From contig NZ_CP050296.1 of NCBI RefSeq assembly GCF_014189455.1, forward strand, positions 2,972,001 to 3,036,000: a DNA stretch of 64,000 nt, in the 5' to 3' direction. This document shows positions 35,299 through 44,751 of this stretch, in pieces. Numbering within the stretch: the stretch's first letter is position 1; the number at the start of each line of letters is the position of its first letter. A program made the translations under genes and the position numbers. The stretch is from Mesorhizobium huakuii (lineage in GTDB: Bacteria > Pseudomonadota > Alphaproteobacteria > Rhizobiales > Rhizobiaceae). The notes beneath the pieces were generated by a model, which was given only the letters and a program-made list of their open reading frames with translations, made no database searches and had not been told where the DNA came from.

Positions 35299-35407
35299 AG
35301 CCGCTTCGCCATCCTTGCCTAAATGGCCCCTTCACCTTAAGCCGAATTGACCCTGCCAACCCGACATGCCAAAGGCGCGCCCGAGCCTTTCGTCTGGAGA
35401 CAAGCTG

Positions 35408-37576
35408 ATGACCGATCGCATCGAGATCGCCGGATTGCGGATTGCCCGCGAGCTGCATGATTTTGTGGCTGGTGAGGCCTTGCCCGGCACCGGCATTGCG
35501 GCCGATGCGTTCTGGAACGGTTTTTCGGCCATCGTCCACGACCTTGCGCCAAAGAACCGGATGCTGCTAAAAAAACGCGACGCCATGCAGGAAAAGCTCG
35601 ACGCATGGTATCGCGACAATGGCGCGCCGATTGACATGAAGGCCTACAAGGGCTTCCTCAAGGAGATCGGCTATCTCGTTCCCGAGGGTCCGTCCTTCAG
35701 CGTATCGACCGAGAATGTCGATCCGGAAATCGCTGTCGTTGCCGGACCGCAGCTGGTCGTGCCGGTGATGAATGCGCGCTATGCGCTCAATGCCGCCAAT
35801 GCGCGCTGGGGTTCGCTTTACGACGCGCTCTACGGCACAGATGCCATCCCCGAGGCCGGCGGCGCGGAAAAGGGCAAGAGCTTCAATCCGGCACGTGGCG
35901 CCAAGGTCGTGGCGTGGACGAAGAGCTTCCTCGACGAGGCCGCACCGCTGACCTCGGGCAAATGGGCAGGCGTCAACGGCCTTTCGGTGGCGCATGGCGC
36001 GCTGAAGCTCGGCGCCGGCGCCGGCGGCACCACGCTGGCCGACCCCAAACAGTTCGTCGGCTATCGCGGCGATGCCGCCAACCCCGATGCCGTGCTCCTG
36101 GTTAAAAACGGCCTGCATATCGAGATCGTGATCGACCGCGCCAACCAGATCGGCCGCACCGATCCGGCCGGCATTGCCGACATCATCCTGGAATCGGCGC
36201 TGACCACCATCCAGGACTGCGAGGATTCGGTCGCGGCGGTGGATGCGCAGGACAAGGTTGTCGTCTACCGCAACTGGCTCGGCCTGATGAAGGGCGACCT
36301 TGCCGAAGAGATCGTCAAGGGCGGCAAGAGTTTTGTCCGCAAGCTCAATCCCGACCGCGCCTACACCACGCCCGCCGGCGGCCAGCTCACCGTCCCCGGC
36401 CGCTCGCTGATGCTGGTCAGGAATGTCGGCCACCTGATGACCAATCCGGCGATCCTGGACCGCGACGGCAACGAGGTGCCGGAAGGCATCATGGACGCGG
36501 CGATGACGGCGCTGATCGCACTGCACGATGTCGGAGCGAAGGGCCGCCGCGCCAATTCCCGCGCCGGCTCGATGTATGTGGTGAAGCCCAAGATGCATGG
36601 GCCGGAGGAAGTCGCCTTCGCCGTCGAGATATTCGATCGTGTTGAGGTGCTGCTCGGGATGGCCAAAAACACCATCAAGATGGGCATCATGGATGAGGAG
36701 CGGCGCACCACCGTCAACCTCAAGGAAGCGATCCGTGCCGCGCGGGAACGCGTGGTGTTCATCAACACCGGCTTCCTCGACCGCACCGGCGACGAGATCC
36801 ACACCTCGATGGAAGCCGGGCCGATGATCCGCAAGGGCGACATGAAGCAGGCCGCCTGGATTTCCGCCTACGAGGCATGGAATGTCGACACCGGGCTCGA
36901 ATGTGGGCTGGCCGGCCACGCCCAGATCGGCAAGGGCATGTGGGCGATGCCGGATTTGATGGCGGCGATGCTGGAACAGAAGATCGCCCATCCCAAGGCC
37001 GGCGCCAACACCGCCTGGGTTCCGTCGCCGACGGCCGCGACCCTGCATGCCACGCACTATCACAAGGTCGACGTCCACGCCGTGCAAGCAGCGCTGAAGA
37101 GCCGGCCGAAGGCCAAGCTCGATGACATCTTGTCGGTGCCGGTCGCCGTGCGGCCGAACTGGACGCCCGACGAGATCCAGCGCGAGCTCGACAACAACGC
37201 GCAAGGCATTCTCGGCTATGTCGTGCGCTGGATCGACCAGGGCGTCGGCTGCTCGAAAGTGCCCGACATCAACGATGTCGGCCTGATGGAAGACCGCGCC
37301 ACGCTGCGTATCTCCTCGCAGCACATCGCCAACTGGCTGCGCCACAAAGTCTGCTCGGAAATCCAGGTGCGCGATTCCCTGCAGCGCATGGCGGCCATCG
37401 TCGACCGCCAGAATGTCGGCGACCCGCTCTACCGTCCGATGGCGCCGGATTTCGACAATTCCATCGCCTTCCAGGCTGCTTGCGACCTGGTGTTCAAGGG
37501 GACCAGCCAGCCCAACGGTTATACGGAGCCGGTGTTGCACGCGCGGCGGCTGGAGCTGAAGGCGAAGCAGGGTTAA
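35408..37576 (+). CDS. glcB: Malate synthase G
   Basis: A 722-residue monomeric malate synthase condensing glyoxylate with acetyl-CoA in the glyoxylate pathway. Length and motifs match the G isoform: [77 protein letters not shown] and [16 protein letters not shown]. Start ATG 35408; an upstream in-frame ATG at 35366 adds 14 atypical residues. No isocitrate lyase gene is nearby. Confidence 0.97.
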   Translation: MTDRIEIAGLRIARELHDFVAGEALPGTGIAADAFWNGFSAIVHDLAPKNRMLLKKRDAMQEKLDAWYRDNGAPIDMKAYKGFLKEIGYLVPEGPSFSVSTENVDPEIAVVAGPQLVVPVMNARYALNAANARWGSLYDALYGTDAIPEAGGAEKGKSFNPARGAKVVAWTKSFLDEAAPLTSGKWAGVNGLSVAHGALKLGAGAGGTTLADPKQFVGYRGDAANPDAVLLVKNGLHIEIVIDRANQIGRTDPAGIADIILESALTTIQDCEDSVAAVDAQDKVVVYRNWLGLMKGDLAEEIVKGGKSFVRKLNPDRAYTTPAGGQLTVPGRSLMLVRNVGHLMTNPAILDRDGNEVPEGIMDAAMTALIALHDVGAKGRRANSRAGSMYVVKPKMHGPEEVAFAVEIFDRVEVLLGMAKNTIKMGIMDEERRTTVNLKEAIRAARERVVFINTGFLDRTGDEIHTSMEAGPMIRKGDMKQAAWISAYEAWNVDTGLECGLAGHAQIGKGMWAMPDLMAAMLEQKIAHPKAGANTAWVPSPTAATLHATHYHKVDVHAVQAALKSRPKAKLDDILSVPVAVRPNWTPDEIQRELDNNAQGILGYVVRWIDQGVGCSKVPDINDVGLMEDRATLRISSQHIANWLRHKVCSEIQVRDSLQRMAAIVDRQNVGDPLYRPMAPDFDNSIAFQAACDLVFKGTSQPNGYTEPVLHARRLELKAKQG

Positions 37577-37618
37577 GCGGATCTGCGTTTGAAATGGCCT
37601 GACGCAACGGGTCGATTA

Positions 37619-38661
37619 GAGCGGTTCGCATTTAGGTTGACTTGTATCCGGCGCTTTCGATGTAGTTGTTACATTCATTTGAGGTGACGACGTCGAGGGT
37701 GCTGGCGATGGCGCTGTGTACGGCCTGGATGCTTCGCTTGGCGGCACGTCGCATGCAGTGCTTGAGCTTGGCGAAGAGCTTCTCGATTGGATTGAGATCT
37801 GGACTGTAAGGCGGCAGGAAGAAGAGCCGCGCACCGGCGGCCCTGACGATGTCGCGGACGGCTTGGCCCTTGTGAGATCCGAGATTGTCGAGAATGACGA
37901 TGTCACCCGGCTTCAGGGTCTTGATGAGTTCGGTTTCGACATAGACACGGAAGGCCTGCGCATTGATGGGTCCGTCAATGACCCAAGGCGCCTCTACCCG
38001 ATCATGCCGCAGTGCGGCGATGAAGGTCATCGTCTTCCAATGACCATATGGCGCGTGAGCCATCAGCCGCTTGCCGCGCACACCCCAGCCGCGCAACGGC
38101 GCCATGTTGGTCTTGACCCACGTTTCATCCAGGAAGACCAGGCGCGTTGGGTCAATGCGGGTCTGATAGCGCATCCATTGCGTCCGCCGACGCATCAGCT
38201 TTGGCTTGAGTTGCTCAGCCGGCAGAACGGTTTTTTTTAAAACTCTTGCCCTCGCGATGCAGGAAGCGACCGACGCTGGCAGGGTGGATGATGAGACCCC
38301 GGTCAGCCAGTGCGGCCGTCAATTCATGAAGCGTTATGTTGGCATCCCGCTCGACCTCGCTCAGGACGAAGGCACGATGCTCCCCGTCAATCAGATAGGG
38401 TCGATGACCGCCCATCTTGCCGGGTGCCGCACTGCCCAGCCGACGCTTGCGCGCCGCCCACTTGATCACGCTCGAAACTGCCACCTTCAGTGCCGCGGCC
38501 ACCTCTCGGCTCGTCTCGCCTTCTTCAAGGCGAGCCAACGCCCGTTCCCGCAAATCCATCGAATAAGGCTTGGCCATCTGTCCCGACCTCCAACGGTCAG
38601 AACATCGAATCTGATTTGCTCAGTCTTGGGAATCCCGATTCAGACAAAACGCGAACCGCTC
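37619..38661 (-). mobile_element. IS630-family insertion sequence
   Basis: A 1043-bp element bounded by inverted ends GAGCGGTTCGC / GCGAACCGCTC and flanked on each side by TA (37617-37618 and 38662-38663), the target duplication expected of IS630/Tc1. Both ends extend imperfectly (ATTTAGG versus GTTTTGT). It carries one transposase in two overlapping phases. Inserted just downstream of malate synthase G, not interrupting a gene that I can identify. Looks complete. Confidence 0.92.
37632..38577 (-). CDS. IS630-family transposase, two phases joined by probable -1 frameshift
   Basis: Phase one starts at ATG 38577: helix-turn-helix head MDLRERALARLEEGETSREV and KVAVSSVIKWAARKR, ending at 38215. 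Phase two to 37632 carries the DDE catalytic core: VFLDETWVKTNMAP, IVILDNLGSHKGQAV and FLPPYSPDLNPIEKLFAKLK. The phases meet at TTTTAAAAAAAACC (on the minus strand), an A8 slippery run where -1 slippage yields a continuous protein of about 310 residues. This arrangement is common in IS630 relatives, so the frameshift is probably programmed rather than damage. Confidence 0.9.
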
Positions 38662-38663
38662 TA

Positions 38664-39065
38664 AGTCTCGTCGGTCCGTGCTGTCCCTCATCGCCCTGCG
38701 GGGCGTTCGTCATTCGAAAAAGCCAAGCAATTGGCCTTTCGTCCGTTTCGCGGACCGCTCCTCAACTCCCCGTATAGTGACGGGGAGAAAGACGCTGCTA
38801 TCGCCGATTTCGCCATTCACCAACGTCGCAAGAAGAGCGCCGAGGGGGCAGTAGCTCCCTTCTCCCCGTCAGTATACGGGGAGAAGGTGCCGGCAGGCGG
38901 ATGAGGGGCGGCGCTACGATTGGTTAGACAGCGAACCGGCGTCACGAGGTCGAGCCCTCGATCACATAAATGAGATGTCGAGGTGATGGGCGATCCGCTC
39001 CAGGCGCCTTGACGATCAACAATCTACCTACTAGTTGGAAGGTAGTTGAAACAAGAGGTCCCATC
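38664..39065. other. Repeat-rich intergenic stretch between the IS and the HdeD-like gene
   Basis: No ORF with coding character. The central part (38766-38905) is a pair of CTCCCCG...CGGGGAG hairpins in inverted order; CTCATCGCCCTGCGGGGCG lies left of it. A TAGTTGGAAGGTAGTTG direct repeat sits just before the HdeD-like gene (about 39030-39048). Confidence 0.6.
38766..38905. repeat. Intergenic hairpin pair, family B-like
   Basis: CTCCCCGTATAGTGACGGGGAG at 38766 and the related CTCCCCGTCAGTATACGGGG at 38862 are inverted relative to each other and each is self-complementary. GAAGGTGCCGGCAGGCGGA follows. Same general layout as the element at 35145. Confidence 0.7.
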
Positions 39066-39656
39066 ATGCCTGGACAAGTGAACGATCAGAGCCGCGCCCC
39101 GTCATCGAACGGCTGGCTCAAAACCTATTATTATCTGCGGTTTGCCGTGTCGGCAGCCTGGGTCGCGGCGGCTTTCACCGTCGCCAAAAGCAGCCCGCCG
39201 CTCGCTGCCGCCATGCTGGTTGCCTACCCTGCATGGGACGCGCTCGCGAACTACATTGACGCCCGGCGCACGGGCGGACTTAGCCGCAACAAGTCGCAAT
39301 TGCTGAACTTCGCCGTCAGCATCGTCGCCACGATTGCGGTCGCCATCGCGCTCGGTCACAGCATGAACGCGGTGCTTTCGGTCTATGGCGTCTGGGCCGC
39401 CTTTTCCGGCATCTTGCAACTCTTGACCGCAGTGCGTCGCTGGAAAACCAACGGCGCGCAATGGGCGATGATCCTGAGCGGCGCCCAATCGGCGCTGGCA
39501 GGTCTCTTCTTCGTAAAGATGGCCGGCGGCACGGAGATCATTGGTATCGCCAATGTTGCGCCCTATGCCGCGTTCGGCGCCTTCTACTTCCTCGTGTCCG
39601 CGGTGTGGTTGTCGGTCAGCGACGCCCTTCGTAAATCGCCGCGCGTCGCAAGCTAA
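39066..39656 (+). CDS. HdeD/DUF308-like membrane protein
   Basis: A 196-residue protein with six hydrophobic helices arranged as in DUF308/HdeD (LRFAVSAAWVAAAFTVA, LAAAMLVAYPAWDALANYI, FAVSIVATIAVAIAL, VYGVWAAFSGILQLLTAV, AMILSGAQSALAGLFFV, APYAAFGAFYFLVSAVWL). HdeD is linked to acid resistance in enteric bacteria; in rhizobia the role is unknown. Start at ATG 39066. Confidence 0.8.
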   Translation: MPGQVNDQSRAPSSNGWLKTYYYLRFAVSAAWVAAAFTVAKSSPPLAAAMLVAYPAWDALANYIDARRTGGLSRNKSQLLNFAVSIVATIAVAIALGHSMNAVLSVYGVWAAFSGILQLLTAVRRWKTNGAQWAMILSGAQSALAGLFFVKMAGGTEIIGIANVAPYAAFGAFYFLVSAVWLSVSDALRKSPRVAS

Positions 39657-39702
39657 TGCATGTCGCTCAAAAGTCCCCCGGTTTTGAGGCAACGACATGC
39701 AT
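39657..39702. repeat. Palindromic repeat, family C
   Basis: TGCATGTCG and CGACATGCA arms with inner CTCAAAA and TTTTGAG form a long hairpin right after the HdeD-like stop. Elements with this GCATGTCG...CGACATGC frame are known as intergenic repeats in Rhizobiales. It may terminate or stabilise the upstream transcript. Confidence 0.7.
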
Positions 39703-39716
39703 AGAGGTAACGACTT

Positions 39717-39813
39717 AATTCCAGGAAAAGTGTGAGCGCTTTCCCTTGGGAATTGTGTCAAAACAAAGAGTTAGAGAGGTTCGCCGTTTCCATCAAACGG
39801 TGAACCGCTCTAA
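39717..39813. repeat. Composite repeat: family A copy 4 plus IS630-like end palindrome
   Basis: AATTCCAGGAAAAGTGTGAG and TTTCCCTTGGGAATTGTG with AAAACAAAGAGTTAG at 39717-39775 are family A. Next, 39771-39813 is a palindrome, TTAGAGAGGTTCGCCGTTT and AAACGGTGAACCGCTCTAA, whose outer sequence is nearly that of the IS630 ends (TAGAGCGGTTCGC). Confidence 0.75.
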
Positions 39814-39843
39814 GGACAGAGGAGCCCTCTGCCGGAGCAAGCC

Positions 39844-40431
39844 ATGAGCAAGCCTTCGAACACTGCCGACGAGATCCTGGCCGCAGCGCGAACCTTCATC
39901 ATCGCCGGCGGATACAATGGCTTCAGCTACGCCGATATCGCCGAAGTGATCGGCATCCGCAAAGCCAGCATCCATCACCATTTCCCCAGCAAGGTCGACC
40001 TCGTGCAGACCCTGCTCAAGCGTTACCTCGAGGAGGCCGTCACGGGCCTGGGAGGGCTCGAGCGCGATGTCCCCGAGTCGCCTGAGTTGCTTCGAACCTA
40101 TGCCGGCATCTGGGCCCGATGCATCGAGGATGCGAGCATGCCGTTCTGTGTCTGCGCACTGCTTGCCAGCGAACTTCCGGCCCTTCCGCCAGAGGTTGCC
40201 GTGGAAGTCCGGGCGTATTTTCAGTTCCTCTCGAAATGGCTGACCGGCGTCATCGAGCGCGGCGCCGAAAAAGGCACGCTGGCAATCTCCGCTTCGCCAC
40301 GCGTCGAGGCCGAGGCTTTCATGGCGACCGTGCATGGCGCAATGCTTTCGGCGCGAGCTTATGGCGATGTCTTGACCTTCGGCATGATCCTGACGCCGAC
40401 GCTTCAGAAGCTGATCCCCGCGACCGATTGA
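39844..40431 (+). CDS. TetR/AcrR-family transcriptional regulator
   Basis: A 195-residue repressor-type protein. The N-terminal helix-turn-helix is GFSYADIAEVIGIRKASIHH followed by HFPSKVDLVQTLLKRY, the standard TetR recognition and transition helices. The C-terminal ligand domain contains several Cys (CIEDASMPFCVCALL), reminiscent of NemR-like or AcuR-like regulators that respond to electrophiles; that comparison is loose. The target gene is not obvious: neighbours are HdeD-like (same strand) and comM (convergent). Confidence 0.88.
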   Translation: MSKPSNTADEILAAARTFIIAGGYNGFSYADIAEVIGIRKASIHHHFPSKVDLVQTLLKRYLEEAVTGLGGLERDVPESPELLRTYAGIWARCIEDASMPFCVCALLASELPALPPEVAVEVRAYFQFLSKWLTGVIERGAEKGTLAISASPRVEAEAFMATVHGAMLSARAYGDVLTFGMILTPTLQKLIPATD

Positions 40432-40492
40432 TCCGGGCAAAAGAGGATCGGTCCGGAGAAACGAACCGGGCGTAGCTGCAAATGCCCTTCGC

Positions 40493-42025
40493 CTATGCCG
40501 CCTGCGCCACGCGCTCCGAACTCATGCGATAGGAAATCGCTTCGGCGAGATGGATGCGGCCGACGGTTTCGCTGGCATCGAGGTCGGCCAGTGTTCTCGC
40601 CACTTTCAGGACTCGGTGGTAGGCCCGCGCCGAAAAGGCGAGCTTTTCGCTGGCGTCCTTGAGCAGCGACAGGCCTGATGCGTCGGGCATGGCGATGTCT
40701 TCGATGACAGCCGGCGCGCAATGGGCGTTGGTGGTGGCGCTGGTCACGCCGAGCCGTTCGAAACGCTCGCGTTGGAGGGTACGCGCGCGGGCGACGCGCA
40801 GTGCCACGGCTGCACTCTTCTCCGCCCGGTCGGGCCGGATCAGGTCGCTGGCCGAAACCGCCGGCACTTCGATCCGCAGGTCAATGCGGTCGAGCAGCGG
40901 ACCGGAAATGCGCGCCTGGTAGTCGGTGCGGCAGCGTTCGCCGCGCAGGCAGCGATAGCCCGGCTCGCCGGCCATGCCGCAGCGGCATGGGTTCATCGCC
41001 GCCACCAGCTGGATGCGCGCCGGATAGGTGACGCGGTGGTTGGCGCGCGCGATCATGCAGTCGCCGGTCTCCAGCGGCTGGCGCAGCGCATCGAGCGTCT
41101 GCGGCGTGAATTCGGGAAACTCGTCGAGGAACAGCACGCCGTGATGGGCGAGCGACACCTCGCCCGGCCGTGCGCGCAAGCCACCGCCGACCATCGCCGC
41201 CATCGAGGCCGAATGGTGCGGGGCGCGGAATGGCCGCCGGTCGGTCAGCTTGCCTTCGCCGAGCTCGCCCGCCACCGAGGCGATCATCGAGACTTCGAGC
41301 AATTCCTTCGGCGCCAGCGGCGGCAGGATCGACGGCAGCCGCTGCGCCAGCATCGATTTTCCCGAGCCGGGCGGGCCGACCATCAGCAGATTGTGCCCAC
41401 CGGCCGCCGCCACTTCCAGCGCCCGCTTGGCCGTCTCCTGGCCCTTGATGTCGGCAAGATCGGGTAGGTCGCGCGCCGCGGCGTGGATGCCGGCTTCGGG
41501 GCGCGACAGCACCTGCGTGCCACGGAAATGGTTGGCGATGGCGATCAGGCTGCGCGGCGCCAATATGTCGAAGTCCTTGCCGGCCCAGGCCGCTTCCGGC
41601 CCGCAGGCGAACGGGCAGATCAGGCCCTTGCCCTCGGCATTGGCGCCGATCGCCGCCGGCAAGGCACCGGCAACGGCGGCAATCGTGCCGTCGAGCGAGA
41701 GTTCGCCAAGCACGACATAGCCGGCCAGCATATCGCCCGGAATGGCGCCAAGGGCGGCCATCAGGCCAAGCGCGATCGGCAGATCGTAATGGCTGCCTTC
41801 CTTGGGCAGGTCGGCGGGCGCCAGATTGACCGTCACCTTCTTCGACGGCATCGACAGGCCTGACGCGTGGAGCGCGGCCTGCACGCGTTCGCGGCTTTCG
41901 GCCACCGCCTTGTCGGGTAGGCCGACGATCTGCATGCCGACCTTGCCGGGCGCGATCATCACCTGCACGTCGACCGGCACGGCCTCGATGCCCTGGAAAG
42001 CGACCGTGCGAACCCGCGCCACCAT
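40493..42025 (-). CDS. comM: YifB/ComM family Mg-chelatase-like AAA+ ATPase
   Basis: 510 residues: N-terminal YifB Lon-protease-like fold (VQVMIAPGKVGMQIVGLPDK, GRNKVTVNLAPADLPKEG-type region), AAA+ Mg-chelatase domain with Walker A MVGPPGSGKSML and Walker B VLFLDEFPEF, zinc-type CRCGMAGEPGYRC, and a C-terminal helical domain (SARAYHRVLKVARTLADLD). ComM is a hexameric helicase that supports branch migration in natural transformation in other bacteria. Start ATG 42025. Confidence 0.93.
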   Translation of the reverse strand: MVARVRTVAFQGIEAVPVDVQVMIAPGKVGMQIVGLPDKAVAESRERVQAALHASGLSMPSKKVTVNLAPADLPKEGSHYDLPIALGLMAALGAIPGDMLAGYVVLGELSLDGTIAAVAGALPAAIGANAEGKGLICPFACGPEAAWAGKDFDILAPRSLIAIANHFRGTQVLSRPEAGIHAAARDLPDLADIKGQETAKRALEVAAAGGHNLLMVGPPGSGKSMLAQRLPSILPPLAPKELLEVSMIASVAGELGEGKLTDRRPFRAPHHSASMAAMVGGGLRARPGEVSLAHHGVLFLDEFPEFTPQTLDALRQPLETGDCMIARANHRVTYPARIQLVAAMNPCRCGMAGEPGYRCLRGERCRTDYQARISGPLLDRIDLRIEVPAVSASDLIRPDRAEKSAAVALRVARARTLQRERFERLGVTSATTNAHCAPAVIEDIAMPDASGLSLLKDASEKLAFSARAYHRVLKVARTLADLDASETVGRIHLAEAISYRMSSERVAQAA

Positions 42026-42206
42026 TTTCCCACCCCGGATATGGGCCGTAACCCATGCGATCGGCCAAGAATGTGGCCCCCGCAAGAGACAACCACACTT
42101 CCTCGGTCAAATCAAGAACATTACGGGAACATTCAATCGCAGGGGTTGCAGCCGGATTGCGCCCGGTTGCAAAAGCGGAACATGGTTAATACGAACTGAA
42201 AACGGC

Positions 42207-43148
42207 TTACTTGCGCTTGCCCTCGACCGCGTCCCAGAACAGGCTGGCGATGTCGGCGCCGCCAAAACGGGCGACCTCGCGAACGCCGGTCGGCGAGGTC
42301 ACGTTGATCTCGGTCATGTAGTCGCCAATGACGTCGATGCCGACGAGGATGAAGCCGCGTGCCTTCAATGCCGGTCCGATTCGGGCGCAGATCTCGCGCT
42401 CGCGCTCGGTCAGCTCGGTCTTCTCGGCGCGCCCGCCGACATGCATGTTGGAGCGGGAATCGTGTTCGGCCGGCACGCGGTTGATGGCGCCGACCGGCTC
42501 GCCGTCGATCAGGATGATGCGCTTGTCGCCCTTGCGCACATCCTTGAGATAGCGCTGCACAATATAGGGCTCGCGCGACAGCTGGCCGAACATTTCCAAG
42601 AGTGAGGCGAGGTTGCGGTCGCCTTCGAGCAGATGGAAGACGCCGGCGCCGCCATTGCCGTAGAGCGGCTTGACGATGATGTCGCCGAACTCCTTGCGGA
42701 AGGCGGCAACCTCCTGCGGATCCTTGGTGATCAGCGTGTCCGGCATCAGGTCGGAAAACTCGGTGACGAAGATCTTTTCCGGACTGTTGCGCACCCAGGC
42801 CGGGTCGTTGACGACCAGCGTCTTCGGGTGGATGCGCTCGAGGATATGCGTCGTGGTGATGTAGTTCATGTCGAAGGGCGGATCCTGGCGCAGCAGGACG
42901 ACGTCCATCTCCGACAGATCGGTGCGCACCTTGTCGCCCAGCGAGTAATGGTTGCCCTTCTCGTCGCGCACCTGCATCTCCTCGATGCGGGCAAACACCT
43001 TGCCGTCGCGCAGCGACAGCCGGTCAGGCGTGTAGTGGAACAACTGATGGCCGCGCCGTTGCGCTTCCAGCGACAGCGCGAACGAGGTGTCGCCAGCGAT
43101 CGACACGGTGGAGATATGGTCCATCTGGACGGCGATTTTCAGCTTCAT
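42207..43148 (-). CDS. gshB: Glutathione synthase
   Basis: A 313-residue ATP-grasp ligase joining gamma-glutamylcysteine and glycine. Motifs: [12 protein letters not shown] at the N-terminus, [33 protein letters not shown] (ATP loop), [16 protein letters not shown] region and the Mg/active-site end [20 protein letters not shown]. Length is typical. It is upstream of comM on the same strand (181 bases). In many alphaproteobacteria gshB directly follows yraN; here it is 40 kb away and reversed. Confidence 0.97.
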   Translation of the reverse strand: MKLKIAVQMDHISTVSIAGDTSFALSLEAQRRGHQLFHYTPDRLSLRDGKVFARIEEMQVRDEKGNHYSLGDKVRTDLSEMDVVLLRQDPPFDMNYITTTHILERIHPKTLVVNDPAWVRNSPEKIFVTEFSDLMPDTLITKDPQEVAAFRKEFGDIIVKPLYGNGGAGVFHLLEGDRNLASLLEMFGQLSREPYIVQRYLKDVRKGDKRIILIDGEPVGAINRVPAEHDSRSNMHVGGRAEKTELTEREREICARIGPALKARGFILVGIDVIGDYMTEINVTSPTGVREVARFGGADIASLFWDAVEGKRK

Positions 43149-43219
43149 GGCAGGTCCCCAGCGCAGTCGACGAGAGCGATATAAGGGTCGCAGCGCCTTC
43201 TGCCAATCGGGCCAGAGCT

Positions 43220-43597
43220 TTAACGGTCGAAGACCAGCCGTGAGTAACCAAGGAAGGACAGCGTCATGGCGGCAAGCGACGCGACGGCCAGGGCGGCTAG
43301 CGGCGGAGCCGCCGGGAGTGCCAGCAGGATGGCTGAATAAACGAAATAGTTGACGACGCTGGTGGCGATGCCGACGCTGCCATAGCGCGCGCCTTCCTGT
43401 GCCATCCCCCTGTTTGACGGCGAAAAGGTCAGATGCCGGTTGATCTGCCAGGTGACGCAGAGCGCGAAACCGATCGACAGCACGCGGGCCATGAACGGCC
43501 CGAGCGGCGTGACGGCCAGCAGCAGCCAGAGTGCGGCCGCGTCGGCGGCGAAACCGATGCCGCCGGCGAAGACAAACCGGACAAGGCGTTGCATCAT
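43220..43597 (-). CDS. gtrA: GtrA-family flippase
   Basis: A 125-residue protein with four helices ([77 protein letters not shown]) typical of GtrA, a small membrane protein that moves polyprenyl-linked sugars across the inner membrane. Its ATG directly abuts the stop of the upstream glycosyltransferase gene, so the two are coupled. Confidence 0.9.
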   Translation of the reverse strand: MMQRLVRFVFAGGIGFAADAAALWLLLAVTPLGPFMARVLSIGFALCVTWQINRHLTFSPSNRGMAQEGARYGSVGIATSVVNYFVYSAILLALPAAPPLAALAVASLAAMTLSFLGYSRLVFDR

Positions 43598-44587
43598 TCA
43601 GGCCGCGCGCGGGGTCTTGCCTGGTTGCGGCTTGCGCACAACCTCGGTGGCGCGGCGCTCGACACGCCCGGAAGGCATGGACAGGTAGAAAATGCGCTTC
43701 TGTTCGGCGCGCCCGCGCGAGACGGAATCGAGGATCAGCCCGGTCACCGCCGCCAGCATCGACAGGAGCAGCAGGCCGACCGACAGCACCCAGGTCGGCA
43801 TGCGCGGCACGAGGCCGGTTTCGGCGAATTCGACCAGCACCGGCGCCATCAAGAACAGGCTGGAGGCGAGGAAGAACAGCGAAAAGGCACCGAAAAAGCG
43901 CAGCGGCTGCGTCTCCTTCATCAGCATGGCGAACATCCAGAGAATTTTCGCGCCGTCGCGGAAGGTCGACAGCTTCGACGACGAGCCCTCCGGACGACGG
44001 CCATAATCGAGCGCGATTTCGCTGACCGGCAATTTGAGCTGCGAGGCGTGCACCGACATTTCGGTCTCGATCTCGAAGCCGCCGGAGACGGCGGGAAAGC
44101 TCTTGACGAAGCGTCGGGTGAAGACGCGGTAGCCGGAGAAGATGTCGCTGAAATCGCTGCCGAACAGCCATTGGTAGAGGCTGTTGAAAACGCGGTTGCC
44201 GAAGGCATGGCCGGCCCGGCCGGCATCGTCGGTGACGCCGCGCCTGGTGCCCACCACCATGTCGCTACGCTCGGTCAGCAGCGTGTTGATCAGCTGCGGC
44301 GCGTCCTCGGGCGCGTAGGTGCCGTCGCCATCGGCCATCAGATAGATGTCGGCGTCGATGTCGGCGAACATGCGCCGCACCACATTGCCCTTGCCCTGGC
44401 GCGGCTCGCGCACGACGATGGCGCCGGCCGCGCGGGCGCGGAGTGCCGTCAGATCCTTCGAATTGTTGTCATAGACATAGATGGTGGCGGCCGGCAGCGT
44501 CTCGCGGAACCGCCGCACCACCTCGGCAATGGTCAGCTCCTCATTGTAGCAAGGCAGGAGGACGGCGATGACAGGGTCTTGCGGCAT
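43598..44587 (-). CDS. GtrB/DPM1-like family 2 glycosyltransferase
   Basis: A 329-residue GT-A-fold polyprenyl-phosphate sugar transferase: [18 protein letters not shown] at the N-terminus, DXD motif in [38 protein letters not shown] and [16 protein letters not shown]. Two C-terminal helices ([37 protein letters not shown]) anchor it. Partner of GtrA. Donor sugar unknown. Confidence 0.9.
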   Translation of the reverse strand: MPQDPVIAVLLPCYNEELTIAEVVRRFRETLPAATIYVYDNNSKDLTALRARAAGAIVVREPRQGKGNVVRRMFADIDADIYLMADGDGTYAPEDAPQLINTLLTERSDMVVGTRRGVTDDAGRAGHAFGNRVFNSLYQWLFGSDFSDIFSGYRVFTRRFVKSFPAVSGGFEIETEMSVHASQLKLPVSEIALDYGRRPEGSSSKLSTFRDGAKILWMFAMLMKETQPLRFFGAFSLFFLASSLFLMAPVLVEFAETGLVPRMPTWVLSVGLLLLSMLAAVTGLILDSVSRGRAEQKRIFYLSMPSGRVERRATEVVRKPQPGKTPRAA

Positions 44588-44751
44588 TTTCGTCTCCGAA
44601 TGCCTTGTCGACCATACGGTCGCGCGCCGGAAACCGGCCTCGTCCAGGCGGTTTTACTATTTATTGAAGCCGTTAAGGCTAGGTTTAAGGTCGACTTCAT
44701 GAGTGTCGATTGGCCTGGAAAGGCCCGGCATTCCCGCCAAGGGCGATCGGG

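Noticed and set aside
35567..37540. 657-codon minus-strand frame inside malate synthase G
   Set aside because: Antisense shadow of a fully conserved enzyme; low-complexity product.
38766..38905. Possible CRISPR-like repeats
   Set aside because: Only two inverted hairpins with no regular spacers and no cas genes.
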